In this document: piece after piece, positions 8,452 through 17,361 of the stretch | How the letters are laid out: each line of letters starts with the position of its first letter | Numbering within the stretch: the first letter of the stretch is position 1 | Source of the DNA: an uncultured Roseobacter sp. | GTDB lineage: Bacteria; Pseudomonadota; Alphaproteobacteria; Rhodobacterales; Rhodobacteraceae | NCBI GenBank assembly: GCA_947488305.1 | Contig: CANKZM010000010.1 | Span: forward strand, 44,652 to 108,651 | Length of the DNA: 64,000 nucleotides | Direction of reading: 5' to 3' | Position numbers and translations under genes: made by a program | The notes under the pieces: model-generated | Databases searched by the model: none | What the model was told of the DNA's origin: nothing | The model's input: the letters and a program-made list of their open reading frames with translations, nothing else

Positions 8452-9966
8452 ATGCGAAGAATCCTCAATCACATGACTGCGACGGTGCTGGCACTGAGCC
8501 TGTCATCCGTTTCGGCAATGGCACAGATGGCCATGGAAACCGAGATACCTGATGGCATTACGACGCCAGACAACATCGAAACGCAGCTTGGCGATCTGAA
8601 TTTCTTTGATGGCGTGCCAGATGAGGAAACGACACAGAAAATCTACGATCTCTACGATTTCTCGATGGCATATCAGGCGTATCTGAGCGGTTTGAAGATC
8701 GCATCAATGGATGCGATGTTGCGGGGCATTGAAAGTTTCGCGCCTGCCAACACCCATGTTGCGCAATTCGCGGACCTGATGGACTCAAAGGCGCTGTTTC
8801 TGACGCCGAATACAACGAGCGTCTATCAAACAGCGTCGCTGCGCATGACGGATGAACCCTGGGTCATTGAAACACCGCCAAATGTGCTCGGATTCCTCAA
8901 CAACGCCTGGTTCAAATACGTCCTGGATTTCGGCAATCTTGGGCCAGATGAGGGGAAAGGCGGCCGTTTTCTGATCCTGCCCCCTGGATACGACGAGGAC
9001 ATCCCGGCGGGTGAGTACACGGATGTTGTACAGACTGACACCTATTCTCACTGGGTGCTGTGGCGCGGGTTTCTTGATGAAAACGGGTCACCGGATACAG
9101 CGGTTCAACAGACCAAAGACACATTCAGGATGTACCCTCTGTCTCAGGCTGATAACCCGCCAGAGATGACCTTCGTCAATGTGTCGGGCCAGGAGTTCAA
9201 CACCATCCACTTAATGGATGACCGCATGTTTGAAGAGATCAATAACGTCGTCCAGTCAGAACCTTTGTTTGGGGAAGACGAAGAGTTGCTCGGTTATCTC
9301 AGAGCCATCGGCATCGTCAAAGGTCAGGAATTTGCGCCGGACGAACGCATGACGTTCATTCTGGAGCGTGCCGCTGCTGCCGGTGCGGTCACCGTCAAGA
9401 CGCTCATTTCGAAACCACGTGATGATCTTGCGTATTGGTATCCCGGAGAGAGTTATTGGCAAAATGCCTTCCCGGGTAGCGCGTATACGTGGGTGATTGA
9501 TGGGGTGACGATGCATGACTTCCGCGCCGCGTTCCACTTCTATGCGACAGGGGTGACGCCGGCCATGGCTTTCAAATCGCCGGGCAAAGGCTCGCAATAC
9601 GCCTTTACGTATCGCGATGCAGACGGCAACGCGCTTGATGGATCGAAGACCTATGTGCTCAACGTTCCGGCCAATCCACCAGCGGAGAAATTCTGGTCGT
9701 TTACGCTCTATGACAACCAGACACGGTCCATGCTGCAAACCGACAAGCAGTTTCCGGCCCTTGGCAGTAATGATGCAGGCTTGGTTCAAAACGACGATGG
9801 TTCGACCGACATCTATTTCGGGCCACAGGCGCCAGAGGGCAAGGAAAGCAATTGGTTGCAGACGGTTCCGGGAAAAGGCTGGAATACTATCATGCGCCTT
9901 TATGGCCCAACAGAGCCGTGGTTTGATCAGACATGGCGTCCCGGCGAGATCGAGCTGGTCGAATAG
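8452..9966 (+). CDS. Secreted DUF1254/DUF1214-domain protein
   Basis: A 504-residue exported protein. The signal peptide is MRRILNHMTATVLALSLSSVSAMAQ. The N-terminal half carries the DUF1254 region (YDFSMAYQAYLSGL..., LTPNTTSVYQTASLRM, GRFLILPPGYDEDIPAGE). The C-terminal half carries DUF1214 (ANPPAEKFWSFTLYDNQTRS..., GPQAPEGKESNWLQTVPGKGWN, LYGPTEPWFDQTWRPGEIE). The start at 8452 has GGAG 9 bp upstream and begins the signal peptide. Proteins of this pair of domains are widespread and often sit near efflux or stress genes; no reaction is established. Its position behind the TetR gene suggests control by that regulator. Confidence 0.88.
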   Translation: MRRILNHMTATVLALSLSSVSAMAQMAMETEIPDGITTPDNIETQLGDLNFFDGVPDEETTQKIYDLYDFSMAYQAYLSGLKIASMDAMLRGIESFAPANTHVAQFADLMDSKALFLTPNTTSVYQTASLRMTDEPWVIETPPNVLGFLNNAWFKYVLDFGNLGPDEGKGGRFLILPPGYDEDIPAGEYTDVVQTDTYSHWVLWRGFLDENGSPDTAVQQTKDTFRMYPLSQADNPPEMTFVNVSGQEFNTIHLMDDRMFEEINNVVQSEPLFGEDEELLGYLRAIGIVKGQEFAPDERMTFILERAAAAGAVTVKTLISKPRDDLAYWYPGESYWQNAFPGSAYTWVIDGVTMHDFRAAFHFYATGVTPAMAFKSPGKGSQYAFTYRDADGNALDGSKTYVLNVPANPPAEKFWSFTLYDNQTRSMLQTDKQFPALGSNDAGLVQNDDGSTDIYFGPQAPEGKESNWLQTVPGKGWNTIMRLYGPTEPWFDQTWRPGEIELVE

Positions 9967-10075
9967 CGTGCCAACGTCGTCTGAGTTTTAATGCCAATAG
10001 GGTGATGCGGTTTTTTTGACGTGATCGTTGTCTGCTTTCGATGTATTTGCTTCTGCGAGGCTGATCGGGGAAACA

Positions 10076-10663
10076 ATGCACGTTCTTACAATACTGGATC
10101 ACCCTGACCCAAATTCCTTCACCGCCGCCGTTGCCCGCTCATTTAACATGGGCGCAGAAAGTGTTGGCCATACAACCGAACTCGCCGATCTTCATGCTGA
10201 GGGGTTTGATCCACGCTGGACAATGGCTGACGTTGAAGGGGAGGGGCCAGATCGGCTACCGGCGGACGTCCGTCTTGAACAGGAGCGGATTGACCGGGCT
10301 GATGCGATTGGGTTCGTCTTCCCACTGTTCTGGTGGGGGATGCCTGCGATGACCAAAGGGTGGGTCGATCGTGTTTGGTCTTGGGGTTGGGCCTATGATC
10401 AACTGGATGATCCGGAGAAGTCGTTGCAAAGACCACGAACAGGTGTCCTTCTGGTGCCCGCTGGCGCCCGATCAGATGAGATGGGCGAGCTTGGCTACAG
10501 AGCGGCAATCGAGACGGCCTGGATCAGCGGTACGTTTGGCTACTTTGGCTTTGCGCATCGAGAACTTGTGTTGCTGAACGGTTCCAAAGGATCGAAAACG
10601 AGGCGGGAAGCTTTGTTGAGGCGCGCTCATGAAGTCGGGGCTTCTCTTAAGGCGCCTATCTGA
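10076..10663 (+). CDS. NAD(P)H-quinone-reductase-like flavodoxin-fold protein
   Basis: A 195-residue flavodoxin-fold protein of the MdaB/KefF/NQO1 family, which use FMN or FAD to reduce quinones by two electrons. Visible elements are MHVLTILDHPDPNSF (the N-terminal HPxxxSF phosphate-binding motif), then ADAIGFVFPLFWWGMPAMTKGWVDRVWSWGWAY, the family hallmark. The start was placed at 10076, where GGGGAAA precedes the ATG; a longer in-frame start at 10028 adds residues not found in the family. It lies 109 bp after the DUF1254 gene on the same strand, and may belong to the same TetR-controlled set. Confidence 0.88.
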   Translation: MHVLTILDHPDPNSFTAAVARSFNMGAESVGHTTELADLHAEGFDPRWTMADVEGEGPDRLPADVRLEQERIDRADAIGFVFPLFWWGMPAMTKGWVDRVWSWGWAYDQLDDPEKSLQRPRTGVLLVPAGARSDEMGELGYRAAIETAWISGTFGYFGFAHRELVLLNGSKGSKTRREALLRRAHEVGASLKAPI

Positions 10664-10764
10664 ACAGCATATTTCAGTTACCCAACTTGATGAGCAATCA
10701 GGGTCCCGACGCGGAGACAAACTTTGTTGCCGTTTACAGAGACGATGATTGGGCCGCAAAGCCC

Positions 10765-11988
10765 CTATGCCAGCGCCAGCAGGTCGTCGGTTTCTTCCTC
10801 CGCCATGTCATCTGCAACTTGGGCCTCCCGGTCGATTGCATCAAGCGAGGCTTCCGCCGACAAGAACAGGTCAGCGATTGGGTTGTCCTCTCCTGTCGCT
10901 GATTTCTCGGCGGACATGGCCATCATTGAGACACCGAGGTTATTCTCGTTCACATCCAGCTTTTCATTTTGGTTACCGATGGTCACGGTTGTCTCAACCG
11001 CTGTATCAAGATCGCCCCCTTCGAACCGGACGTTGTATGTGCCCGAGTCGAGCGCCAGTGAATACCCACCGGAGTCCCATGTGGACGTCGCGTAGGCATT
11101 TTGATCGTTCCATGCGGTGACCCTCACCCCACCTTGACCCTCACCGATGTCGTAGAAATCATCGTTATCCGCATCGTCGATCACGACGCCTGTCAGATAG
11201 GTTTGCCCGTCGTTGGCGAATTTTTCGGTGACAACCATCGCGGTCGGAAACGTCGAACCCGGATAAGACCATTCCCCTTCATCGATGCCGACACCCACAA
11301 CCGTATGGCTGGCTTGTAGCATCCCGAATTGGTGGCCGTCGGACTCCCAAAGGCCTTCGTGGCTTGCATCTACCCAGCCCTGTTCGTCCGAGATCGAACG
11401 CGCGACTGTCCAACGGGCCGAGATGTTTTCCCATACGCCACCGCCTTGCCATCCTTCGTCTTGAGCACGATCCGTGGGCCCATCCCGATCGGGATTAAAA
11501 TGGTCGAAGAAATCGCGTTGAAGCATGTCTTCGGAATGGTTGTCAGCAGCGGCTGCAAGGATCGGATCTACAGCCAAGGCTTGTTTGGGCGCGGTTGACA
11601 CGCCAGAATCTACCGCATCGCCAGTCCGGTCTTCTTCTGCCTCCGGATCCAAGCGGGCGCGATTGATCAGTTCCAACATGTATTGCTCACGCGTTGTCAG
11701 GCCTTCCCAGTTTAAGTCATAGGCGCTGTCGGGGAGGACCGGGCGATCTGTCAGTTCAACGTCCTCCTCGGCAGGCTGGGGCTTTTCCTGTTCTGCAACG
11801 GGGCGTTCTTCATCTTCATCGGAGTCACGTTCTTCGACCTCAACAGCGGCTTTTGGCAATGCTGCTGGCAGCTCTGGTGCCTCTGCCTCATGATCGGAGC
11901 TAGAACTCCCTCCGCCTCCACCACCCCCGCCCGCTGCCAGAGCGCCCCCGCCAATGAGGGCAAAGATCAGGTTGAAAAATGGTGGCAT
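10765..11988 (-). CDS. Secreted CAP/SCP-domain protein with Gly/Ser linker and C-terminal beta-sandwich
   Basis: A 407-residue protein. The N-terminus is hydrophobic (MPPFFNLIFALIGGGALA), followed by eight glycines and four serines and then an acidic Glu/Pro-rich linker to about residue 95. A CAP (SCP/PR-1-like) domain follows: MLELINRARLDPEAE, DNHSEDMLQRDFFDHFNP, WENISARW, VGVGI. After it comes a calcium-type loop DDADNDDFYDIGEGQGG and a repeat resembling a CNA-B/SdrD-type sandwich (VRVTAW...SGGYSLALDSGTYNVRFEGG). The start has an AAGGAAG ribosome site. CAP proteins are extracellular and of unclear enzymatic role. It appears to be monocistronic. Confidence 0.82.
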   Translation of the reverse strand: MPPFFNLIFALIGGGALAAGGGGGGGGSSSSDHEAEAPELPAALPKAAVEVEERDSDEDEERPVAEQEKPQPAEEDVELTDRPVLPDSAYDLNWEGLTTREQYMLELINRARLDPEAEEDRTGDAVDSGVSTAPKQALAVDPILAAAADNHSEDMLQRDFFDHFNPDRDGPTDRAQDEGWQGGGVWENISARWTVARSISDEQGWVDASHEGLWESDGHQFGMLQASHTVVGVGIDEGEWSYPGSTFPTAMVVTEKFANDGQTYLTGVVIDDADNDDFYDIGEGQGGVRVTAWNDQNAYATSTWDSGGYSLALDSGTYNVRFEGGDLDTAVETTVTIGNQNEKLDVNENNLGVSMMAMSAEKSATGEDNPIADLFLSAEASLDAIDREAQVADDMAEEETDDLLALA

Positions 11989-12299
11989 CTTGATTTCTTC
12001 CTTCGACCATAGAGCAATACGGAGCTCGAAAGTTGGATCACGCGGAGTCACTTAGACCGGTGAAATCAGACCCAATTATGGCAATTTGAATCGAATTCGG
12101 TTCAATTGCAGACAGGTTCGAAACACTGTGCTGCTTTCGTCTTTTTTGTTTCTGTTTATGGTCGAGATGGTGCAAGGGACGTCAAACGGTAGAAGCGATT
12201 TTTACTCCTTCTGGCGGACAAAAAAACGGCATCGACCATTCGCGGAGCCACCGCTTTCTGGTGCCTCCAAATCCCGTATCGAAAGCACAGATCCTTCGG
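11989..12299. other. Intergenic region with a 20-bp near-perfect palindrome
   Basis: These 311 bp lie upstream of the CAP-domain gene and past the 3' end of the M20 gene. The main feature is TTGAATCGAATTCGGTTCAA at 12086-12105, a palindrome with one mismatched pair, about 100 bp upstream of the CAP-protein start. A plus-strand frame from 12086 to 12352 begins inside the palindrome and overlaps the end of the M20 gene; I do not regard it as a gene. Confidence 0.4.
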
Positions 12300-13589
12300 T
12301 CAAACTGCTGGTAGATTTTTCATTAGCAATGTCTCGAGTGCGCTGCCCATGACCTGCGCGCTGTGGATCATATCATCGACACCGACATATTCATCCGGTT
12401 TGTGGGCAAGTTCCAGAATGCCGGGCCCGTAGGCAATGCAGTTCTTTAGTTTGCCGATCCGGTCGATGTGCTTCTGATCGTAGGTTCCGGGAGAAGCGAC
12501 GTACTCCGGTGGCCTACCTATCACTTTTTCAATCGCTTGAGCGACCGTGCGGACGACCGGTGCATCCCGATCTGTCATCGAGGGCAGGACCGAATTGATC
12601 TCGGTCAGCGTGTATTCGAAATCTGGCCGTGTTTCTTTCAGCGCTTCCAGCAGATTTGTGACTTCAGCACGTACACCCTCGAGCGATTCTTCGATCAGGA
12701 ACCGGCGGTCGATCACGATCCTGCAGCTATCTGGCACGCAATGCGCAGGCAAGCTGGTGTCGCCGGGGTCTTGATCGGGTTGGCCGCCGTGAATGGAATT
12801 GATGTTCATAGTGGATTGGCGCGCGCCATCTGGCACAACGGGCATATCTGTTCGGCGGGAGGCCATGGCCGGGAAAAGCCTGTCTTCAAACGTGGCAAGT
12901 ACAGCACCCATATGTCGAACGGCGCAGTCGCCAAGAAACGGCATTGCACCATGGGCGATCTCACCATGGGTTTCAATCTCCGCCCACCAGCCGCCTCGAT
13001 GCCCCAGGCAGATACGGTCCTTGTTCAGCGGCTCCGGGATGATGACGTGCTGCACCCGCGCAGGATCAAAAAAACCACGCTCCGCAAGATAGGCGACGCC
13101 ACCGTAGCCCCCGCTTTCTTCGTCGGCGGTGCCCGAGATTTCGATGGCACCGGTGAAGTTCGGATGTGTGTCGATGAAGGCCTCGCAGGCGATGACGGAG
13201 GCGGCGAGCCCGCCCTTCATGTCACAGGCGCCGCGCCCGAAAATCTTGCCGTCAACCAGGGCGCCTCCGAAGGGATCATGGGTCCACCCCTGACCCACCT
13301 CGACCACATCAATATGGCTGTTAAAATGCACACATTCGCCTGCATCGCGTCCTTCACGGCGGGCGATGATGTTCCAACGTGGGAACACATCGCTGTCGCC
13401 GGGCGTGCCTTCGGCGCGAATAAACTCGATATTAAATCCACGGGGGCGCAGCCGCGCTGCGATGAAATCACAGATGGTGCGGTAGTCAGCACCGGGGGGA
13501 TTGAGCGTGGGAATTCGGATCAGCGCCTGTGTCAGCTCGATAAGATCGTCGCGGCGCGCGGCAATGGTCTCCGAAAGCAGATCTGTCAT
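12300..13589 (-). CDS. M20-family metallopeptidase/deacylase (ArgE/DapE-like)
   Basis: A 429-residue zinc hydrolase. The motifs of the M20 family are present: HFNSHIDVVEVGQGWTHDPFGG (first metal His and Asp), GRGACDMKGGLAA (bridging Asp), and GTADEESGGYGG (catalytic Glu pair). The family splits N-acyl amino acids or di-amino acids, for example N-acetylornithine or succinyl-diaminopimelate; this member is longer than DapE (about 380) and its substrate is not clear. It lies 83 bp downstream of the class V aminotransferase on the same strand, and the two could form an operon acting on one amino-acid derivative. Confidence 0.88.
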   Translation of the reverse strand: MTDLLSETIAARRDDLIELTQALIRIPTLNPPGADYRTICDFIAARLRPRGFNIEFIRAEGTPGDSDVFPRWNIIARREGRDAGECVHFNSHIDVVEVGQGWTHDPFGGALVDGKIFGRGACDMKGGLAASVIACEAFIDTHPNFTGAIEISGTADEESGGYGGVAYLAERGFFDPARVQHVIIPEPLNKDRICLGHRGGWWAEIETHGEIAHGAMPFLGDCAVRHMGAVLATFEDRLFPAMASRRTDMPVVPDGARQSTMNINSIHGGQPDQDPGDTSLPAHCVPDSCRIVIDRRFLIEESLEGVRAEVTNLLEALKETRPDFEYTLTEINSVLPSMTDRDAPVVRTVAQAIEKVIGRPPEYVASPGTYDQKHIDRIGKLKNCIAYGPGILELAHKPDEYVGVDDMIHSAQVMGSALETLLMKNLPAV

Positions 13590-13672
13590 GAGTATAGTCT
13601 TGTGGGTTGCACCAGAAATGGCAAGATTATTGAGCGCTAAGGTTCAGATGTTTACGATCAACACCCCAAAAA

Positions 13673-14929
13673 TCAGTCTTGCGCGGCAATGCTCTTCATC
13701 GCGGCGAGGAGGGCTGCGACCTCTTCCAGTGAATTGTAGTGGCAAAGCGATACACGTACAGCTGCATCAAGGCCGAGCGGCGTAAGGATGTTGCCTGAAT
13801 AGTGATCGGCCTTGCGGATATGCGTGCGGATGCTCTGCGCATTCAACTGTTTTACGATCTCGCCCGCGGGCACGTGGTCCAATGCAAAACAAACGAGGCC
13901 TTCCCGTTCCGGATTGTTATCACCACCGAGGATCGTTACTCCGGGCAATTCAGCGAGGCCGGGGAGGTTGCCGGTACCGTGTAGCATCGCTTCCGTCATC
14001 GCTTTTTCGTGGGCATGGATGGCAGCGCCAGCCGCCTCGATACGAGCACGAGGCTCGGTGGCATTGCTGTGCTGGGTACCAAGCCAGTCAAAATAGGTCA
14101 CGACATCGGTGAATGTCGCGTAGCCACCGGTGTCGCGGGTGCCCATCTCCCAATTTGCTCGTGGGCCACCATCAAGCTGCTCTATGGGTAATTCGGTCAA
14201 CCGATCAGCAACCCATGCCACGCCATACCCATGCCGGGAAAAAACTTTGTAAGGAGAAATCACATATCCATCAATGTCATAGGACGCGATATCAATGTGG
14301 CCATGGCTTGCATGCTGGATGCCGTCAACAATTATGAACGCGTCAGGAGCCACAGCGCGAATGGCCTTGCTGATGGAGGCTACATCATTGGCGATGCCGG
14401 TCACCGGCGACGTATGCAAGATGGTTGCAACGCGCACATCGGGGGTCATCAATGCTGTGTAAGCCTCGGGTGATACGGAACCGGAAGCATCATCATGTGG
14501 CACTGATAAGTATTTTTTGTCTGACATGCTGGCCCAATGGGAGGCAGCAGATCGGGAGGCCGGGTGTTCCACAGTTGATCCAATGACTGAGCCTTCGGGC
14601 GTTCCCATGATCGCTGTGCGGATCAGGCGAAAGAGTAATTCAGTACCGCTCTCCCCAACAAAAAACTGACCTCCTTCAGGATTGAAAAAGTGGCGCATGT
14701 CCTCCTTTGACTTGGCGATAATGTCGACAAGTGCATGTGCCGCGGGGTTATCACGCCCCTGATTGTCCGGGATAGCCGCAAATTTTGCGGATGTTTCAAC
14801 CGCCGATTTCAAGGTCAGCGCGCCGCCAGCATTCTCGAAAAAAATGCGCGGTCCCTGAAAAGGGCATTGGTCGACATGGGAAAAGCGGCTGCGAATTTCC
14901 TGCATCAGATCGGGTGCGAAACCAGGCAT
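13673..14929 (-). CDS. Class V aminotransferase (cysteine-desulfurase-like)
   Basis: A 418-residue PLP enzyme. The Schiff-base lysine is in SPYKVFSRHG, preceded by AFIIVDGIQHASHGHIDIASYDIDGYVI, the usual PLP-binding Asp/His strand. The N-terminus (FFENAGGALTLKSAV) matches the substrate loop of the cysteine-desulfurase-like group of class V transferases. There is no conserved active-site Cys loop that would make it a clear IscS or SufS, so it may be a kynureninase-like or isopenicillin-epimerase-like enzyme. The ribosome site AAGGAAG precedes the ATG. The M20 gene follows on the same strand. Confidence 0.85.
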   Translation of the reverse strand: MPGFAPDLMQEIRSRFSHVDQCPFQGPRIFFENAGGALTLKSAVETSAKFAAIPDNQGRDNPAAHALVDIIAKSKEDMRHFFNPEGGQFFVGESGTELLFRLIRTAIMGTPEGSVIGSTVEHPASRSAASHWASMSDKKYLSVPHDDASGSVSPEAYTALMTPDVRVATILHTSPVTGIANDVASISKAIRAVAPDAFIIVDGIQHASHGHIDIASYDIDGYVISPYKVFSRHGYGVAWVADRLTELPIEQLDGGPRANWEMGTRDTGGYATFTDVVTYFDWLGTQHSNATEPRARIEAAGAAIHAHEKAMTEAMLHGTGNLPGLAELPGVTILGGDNNPEREGLVCFALDHVPAGEIVKQLNAQSIRTHIRKADHYSGNILTPLGLDAAVRVSLCHYNSLEEVAALLAAMKSIAAQD

Positions 14930-15229
14930 TGGTCTTCCTTTTGATCGTTCTTCCCGACTGAGTGGGACGGTTTGGGCGTTTGGTCAAGGGCAAGTGAGCT
15001 TTACAGGGTCGAAAACGACAGCCACCAAACCTAAGGTCGCAGTAAGTTTAAGAAGAGGTCATAACTAACTGTTATATATATTTTTAGTCCGATTTGTACC
15101 TAGTCGAACGATACAAGTTGTGCCACGTGCAATCGCCTCACCACACCCATATGATCAAAAAAACTTGGAACCGGGTAGTCATGCATTGCGTTTAAGTGGC
15201 ACAACCGAAGCAAGATAGGAGACGACATC
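14930..15229. other. Divergent intergenic region between aminotransferase and stress genes
   Basis: These 300 bp contain no gene that I can support. The notable element is an EcfG-type promoter at 15167-15192 reading rightward (separate entry). An AT-rich tract (TTATATATATTTTTAG) lies near 15075-15088. Confidence 0.5.
15167..15192 (+). promoter_or_regulatory. EcfG (general stress sigma factor) promoter
   Basis: GGAAC at 15167-15171, 17 bp, then CGTT at 15189-15192. This is the consensus of alphaproteobacterial EcfG-dependent promoters (GGAAC-N16/17-CGTT). It lies 38 bp before the start of the PLDc_N gene. The EcfG sigma factor itself is encoded about 2.3 kb downstream. Confidence 0.75.
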
Positions 15230-15421
15230 ATGGTGGAATTTGCAGGAATTGGCGGATTTATTCTGTTGGTACTCAACATCTGGGCGATCGTGTCAATCAT
15301 TGGGTCCGGGCAATCCATCGGCTCGAAGGTTGTTTGGACACTTCTGGTTCTGATCCTGCCGCTCATCGGATTTATCATCTGGTTCCTGGCGGGTCCACGT
15401 GCACCCAAAGCGGTTGCGTAA
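15230..15421 (+). CDS. Small PLDc_N-type membrane protein
   Basis: A 63-residue inner-membrane protein with two hydrophobic segments (about residues 5-25 and 34-55) that match the PLDc_N (phospholipase-D-nuclease N-terminal) domain: LLVLNIWAIVSIIGSG then KVVWTLLVLILPLIGFIIWFLAGP. It is a stand-alone version of the anchor seen in cardiolipin synthases; such small proteins are common in stress regulons and of unknown function. A ribosome site AGGAGA precedes the ATG. Its stop codon is directly followed by the ATG of the YihY gene. An EcfG-type promoter lies upstream, so expression under general stress is likely. Confidence 0.85.
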   Translation: MVEFAGIGGFILLVLNIWAIVSIIGSGQSIGSKVVWTLLVLILPLIGFIIWFLAGPRAPKAVA

Positions 15422-16348
15422 ATGAATCCTGTCGGGGCCATTTCGCGGTTTGGCGGCGCTGCATTCGCCGCCGTTCGCAAGATTGGCCCCAACAATCTCA
15501 GTCTCATCGCAGCAGGCGTCGCGTTCTTTGCGATGCTATCGATTTTTCCTGCGTTGGCCGCACTGATCGCGGTGCTCAGCCTCATCGCGGACCCGGAAGT
15601 CGTCGTTGTGCAACTCGAAGAAATGCGCGAACTGATGCCCGATGATGTGTATGACATCCTGAATGCCCAGATTGTGGGTTTGGTCAGCACAAGCTCGGAC
15701 ACATTGGGTTGGACCGGGCTTTTGTCGGTCATGGTCGCTCTCTGGTCCGCGCGGGCAGGGGTTGGCGCCATGATCCACGGCCTGAACGTCGTGTATGCGC
15801 GCGCAGGGCGGAGCACGTGGCGTCACTACCTGCGTGCGGTGCTGCTAACAATCGCTCTTGTTGCGGTCGGTATTGTGGCACTACTTACCGTGGTGGTCGC
15901 GCCCATTGTGCTTTCGTTTTTCGCTCTGGGCGGGTTCACCGCTGTGCTTATCGACCTGCTGCGGTGGACAACCGCAATTGCGGTAATCTTTATCGGTATT
16001 GGTTTGCTCTACCGGTATGGTCCGAACCGTCGCCCTAAAAGGACCCGGTTGGTCACAGCAGGATCGATTGTGGCCGCGGTCTCCTGGGCGGGACTGTCTA
16101 TCGTGTTCTCTTACTATGTGACGTATTTTGGAAACTATAACGAGGTTTATGGCTCCATCGGCGCCGTGATTGCGATGCTGGTTTGGCTTTGGCTGAGCAG
16201 CTTTCTCGTTTTATTTGGAGCTTCGTTGAATGCGGAGCTGGAGGCTCGCGAAACAGAGCCCGTTTCAGAGCCAGAGGCGGCTATGGACCAGGACCCCGAT
16301 GAACAGGAAGAGGGCCGAATCCGAGGCCCCCTTGTTCCAGAAGTCTGA
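15422..16348 (+). CDS. YihY/BrkB-family inner-membrane protein
   Basis: A 308-residue polytopic membrane protein of the YihY/virulence-factor BrkB family (once mis-named ribonuclease BN). Landmarks are NLSLIAAGVAFFAMLSIFPALAALIAVLS, LSVMVALWSARAGVGAMIHGLNVVY, and the C-terminal YGSIGAVIAMLVWLWLSSFLVLFGASLNAELEARE. About six membrane spans are visible, then an acidic cytoplasmic tail. Function is not established. It is cotranscribed with the PLDc_N gene (no gap) under the EcfG-type promoter at 15167. Confidence 0.9.
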   Translation: MNPVGAISRFGGAAFAAVRKIGPNNLSLIAAGVAFFAMLSIFPALAALIAVLSLIADPEVVVVQLEEMRELMPDDVYDILNAQIVGLVSTSSDTLGWTGLLSVMVALWSARAGVGAMIHGLNVVYARAGRSTWRHYLRAVLLTIALVAVGIVALLTVVVAPIVLSFFALGGFTAVLIDLLRWTTAIAVIFIGIGLLYRYGPNRRPKRTRLVTAGSIVAAVSWAGLSIVFSYYVTYFGNYNEVYGSIGAVIAMLVWLWLSSFLVLFGASLNAELEARETEPVSEPEAAMDQDPDEQEEGRIRGPLVPEV

Positions 16349-16455
16349 ACAACTCTCTTACCAAATGCAGACAAACCTACTCAACACCGGGAGCAGCCGA
16401 CGCTGTTTGATCGGTGTTTGCTGATCTTTGGGACCTACGCCATACGCTGAAAAGT

Positions 16456-17265
16456 CTAGGTCTTGAGCGTCTCTGTCGATGAGAAGAACATCGCCTGGCT
16501 GACCGCCGACATGACCTGATCTTCTGCATAGGGTTTGGAAATCAGGAATGCCGGTTCGTGTTTCTCGCCGGTGAGCAAGCGCTCGGGAAACGCAGTGATG
16601 AAGATAACGGGACGTTCGCCCAGTTCCTTCATCAGGTCGTTCACAGCGTCGATCCCTGACGAGTTATCCGCCAACTGGATATCGGCGAGAATAAGATCAG
16701 GCGGGTCCGATTTTCCTAATTCCACCGCTTCACTGTGGGTGCGAGCAACGCCGGTTACGCGATGACCCATGTCTGAGATGATGTTTTCCAGATCCATGGC
16801 GATAATGGCTTCATCTTCGATGATCATCACTGACCCGGATACCGCATCGGACATTTCGCGCCGCGCGATTTGGACCAACTCAGCCGCTTCGGACTGGTCG
16901 ATGCCGATGATTTCGGCAATCTTGTCGAAAGAAAAACCTTCCAGAGTGTGCAAAAGCAAGGCCTCGCGGCTATTGTCGGTCAATAGGGCCATGTGTTTTT
17001 GGGCCCGCGCTTTCAGGCCGCTTTCGCCTTCGTCAACAGGTGCCCCGGCGCTGGACCAGATGCGGTAAAGCACGCGAAACAGGCCAGTCTTCATGTCGAC
17101 GCCATCCATCACGGAACGATCGGTCAGGATGGTCTCCAAAGTTGCAGCCGCAAAACTGTCGCCACTGGACTGGCTGCCGGTCATCGCGCGGGCAAACCGA
17201 CGCAAATAGGGCAAATGCGTTGCAAGTTGGCTACTGAAATCCTGTGTGTTCGTACTATCTGACAT
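16456..17265 (-). CDS. phyR: Anti-anti-sigma response regulator of the general stress response
   Basis: A 269-residue cytoplasmic protein with a sigma-factor-like N-terminal half (residues 10-140, with a sigma4-like part HTLEGFSFDKIAEIIGIDQSEAAELVQIARREM) and a C-terminal receiver domain (about 144-262). The receiver has the acidic pair Glu150-Asp151, phospho-acceptor Asp195 (LILADIQLAD), Thr224 and Lys244. On phosphorylation PhyR binds NepR and frees EcfG. The gene is divergent from nepR-ecfG, the standard alphaproteobacterial arrangement. A ribosome site AAGGA precedes the ATG. The intergenic region has an EcfG promoter toward nepR; I see no equivalent toward phyR. Confidence 0.95.
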   Translation of the reverse strand: MSDSTNTQDFSSQLATHLPYLRRFARAMTGSQSSGDSFAAATLETILTDRSVMDGVDMKTGLFRVLYRIWSSAGAPVDEGESGLKARAQKHMALLTDNSREALLLHTLEGFSFDKIAEIIGIDQSEAAELVQIARREMSDAVSGSVMIIEDEAIIAMDLENIISDMGHRVTGVARTHSEAVELGKSDPPDLILADIQLADNSSGIDAVNDLMKELGERPVIFITAFPERLLTGEKHEPAFLISKPYAEDQVMSAVSQAMFFSSTETLKT

Positions 17266-17292
17266 GTTGGCGTCCTTTTTTTCACCTTGGTG

Positions 17293-17318
17293 GGAACCAA
17301 ATAGTGATCTGTGACGTT
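17293..17318 (+). promoter_or_regulatory. EcfG promoter of nepR-ecfG
   Basis: GGAAC at 17293-17297, 17 bp, CGTT at 17315-17318: the full EcfG consensus. Transcription would start near 17325, ahead of nepR at 17362. This points to positive autoregulation of the sigma factor, as known for ecfG in other alphaproteobacteria. Confidence 0.8.
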
Positions 17319-17361
17319 AAGTTGCAGTTGGCTTGGCAAGTTTCAACCGCTTTAGGGATAA

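Noticed and set aside
12086..12352. An 88-codon plus-strand frame with a hydrophobic segment
   Set aside because: It starts inside a palindrome, overlaps the M20 gene's 3' end, and has no ribosome site or family resemblance.
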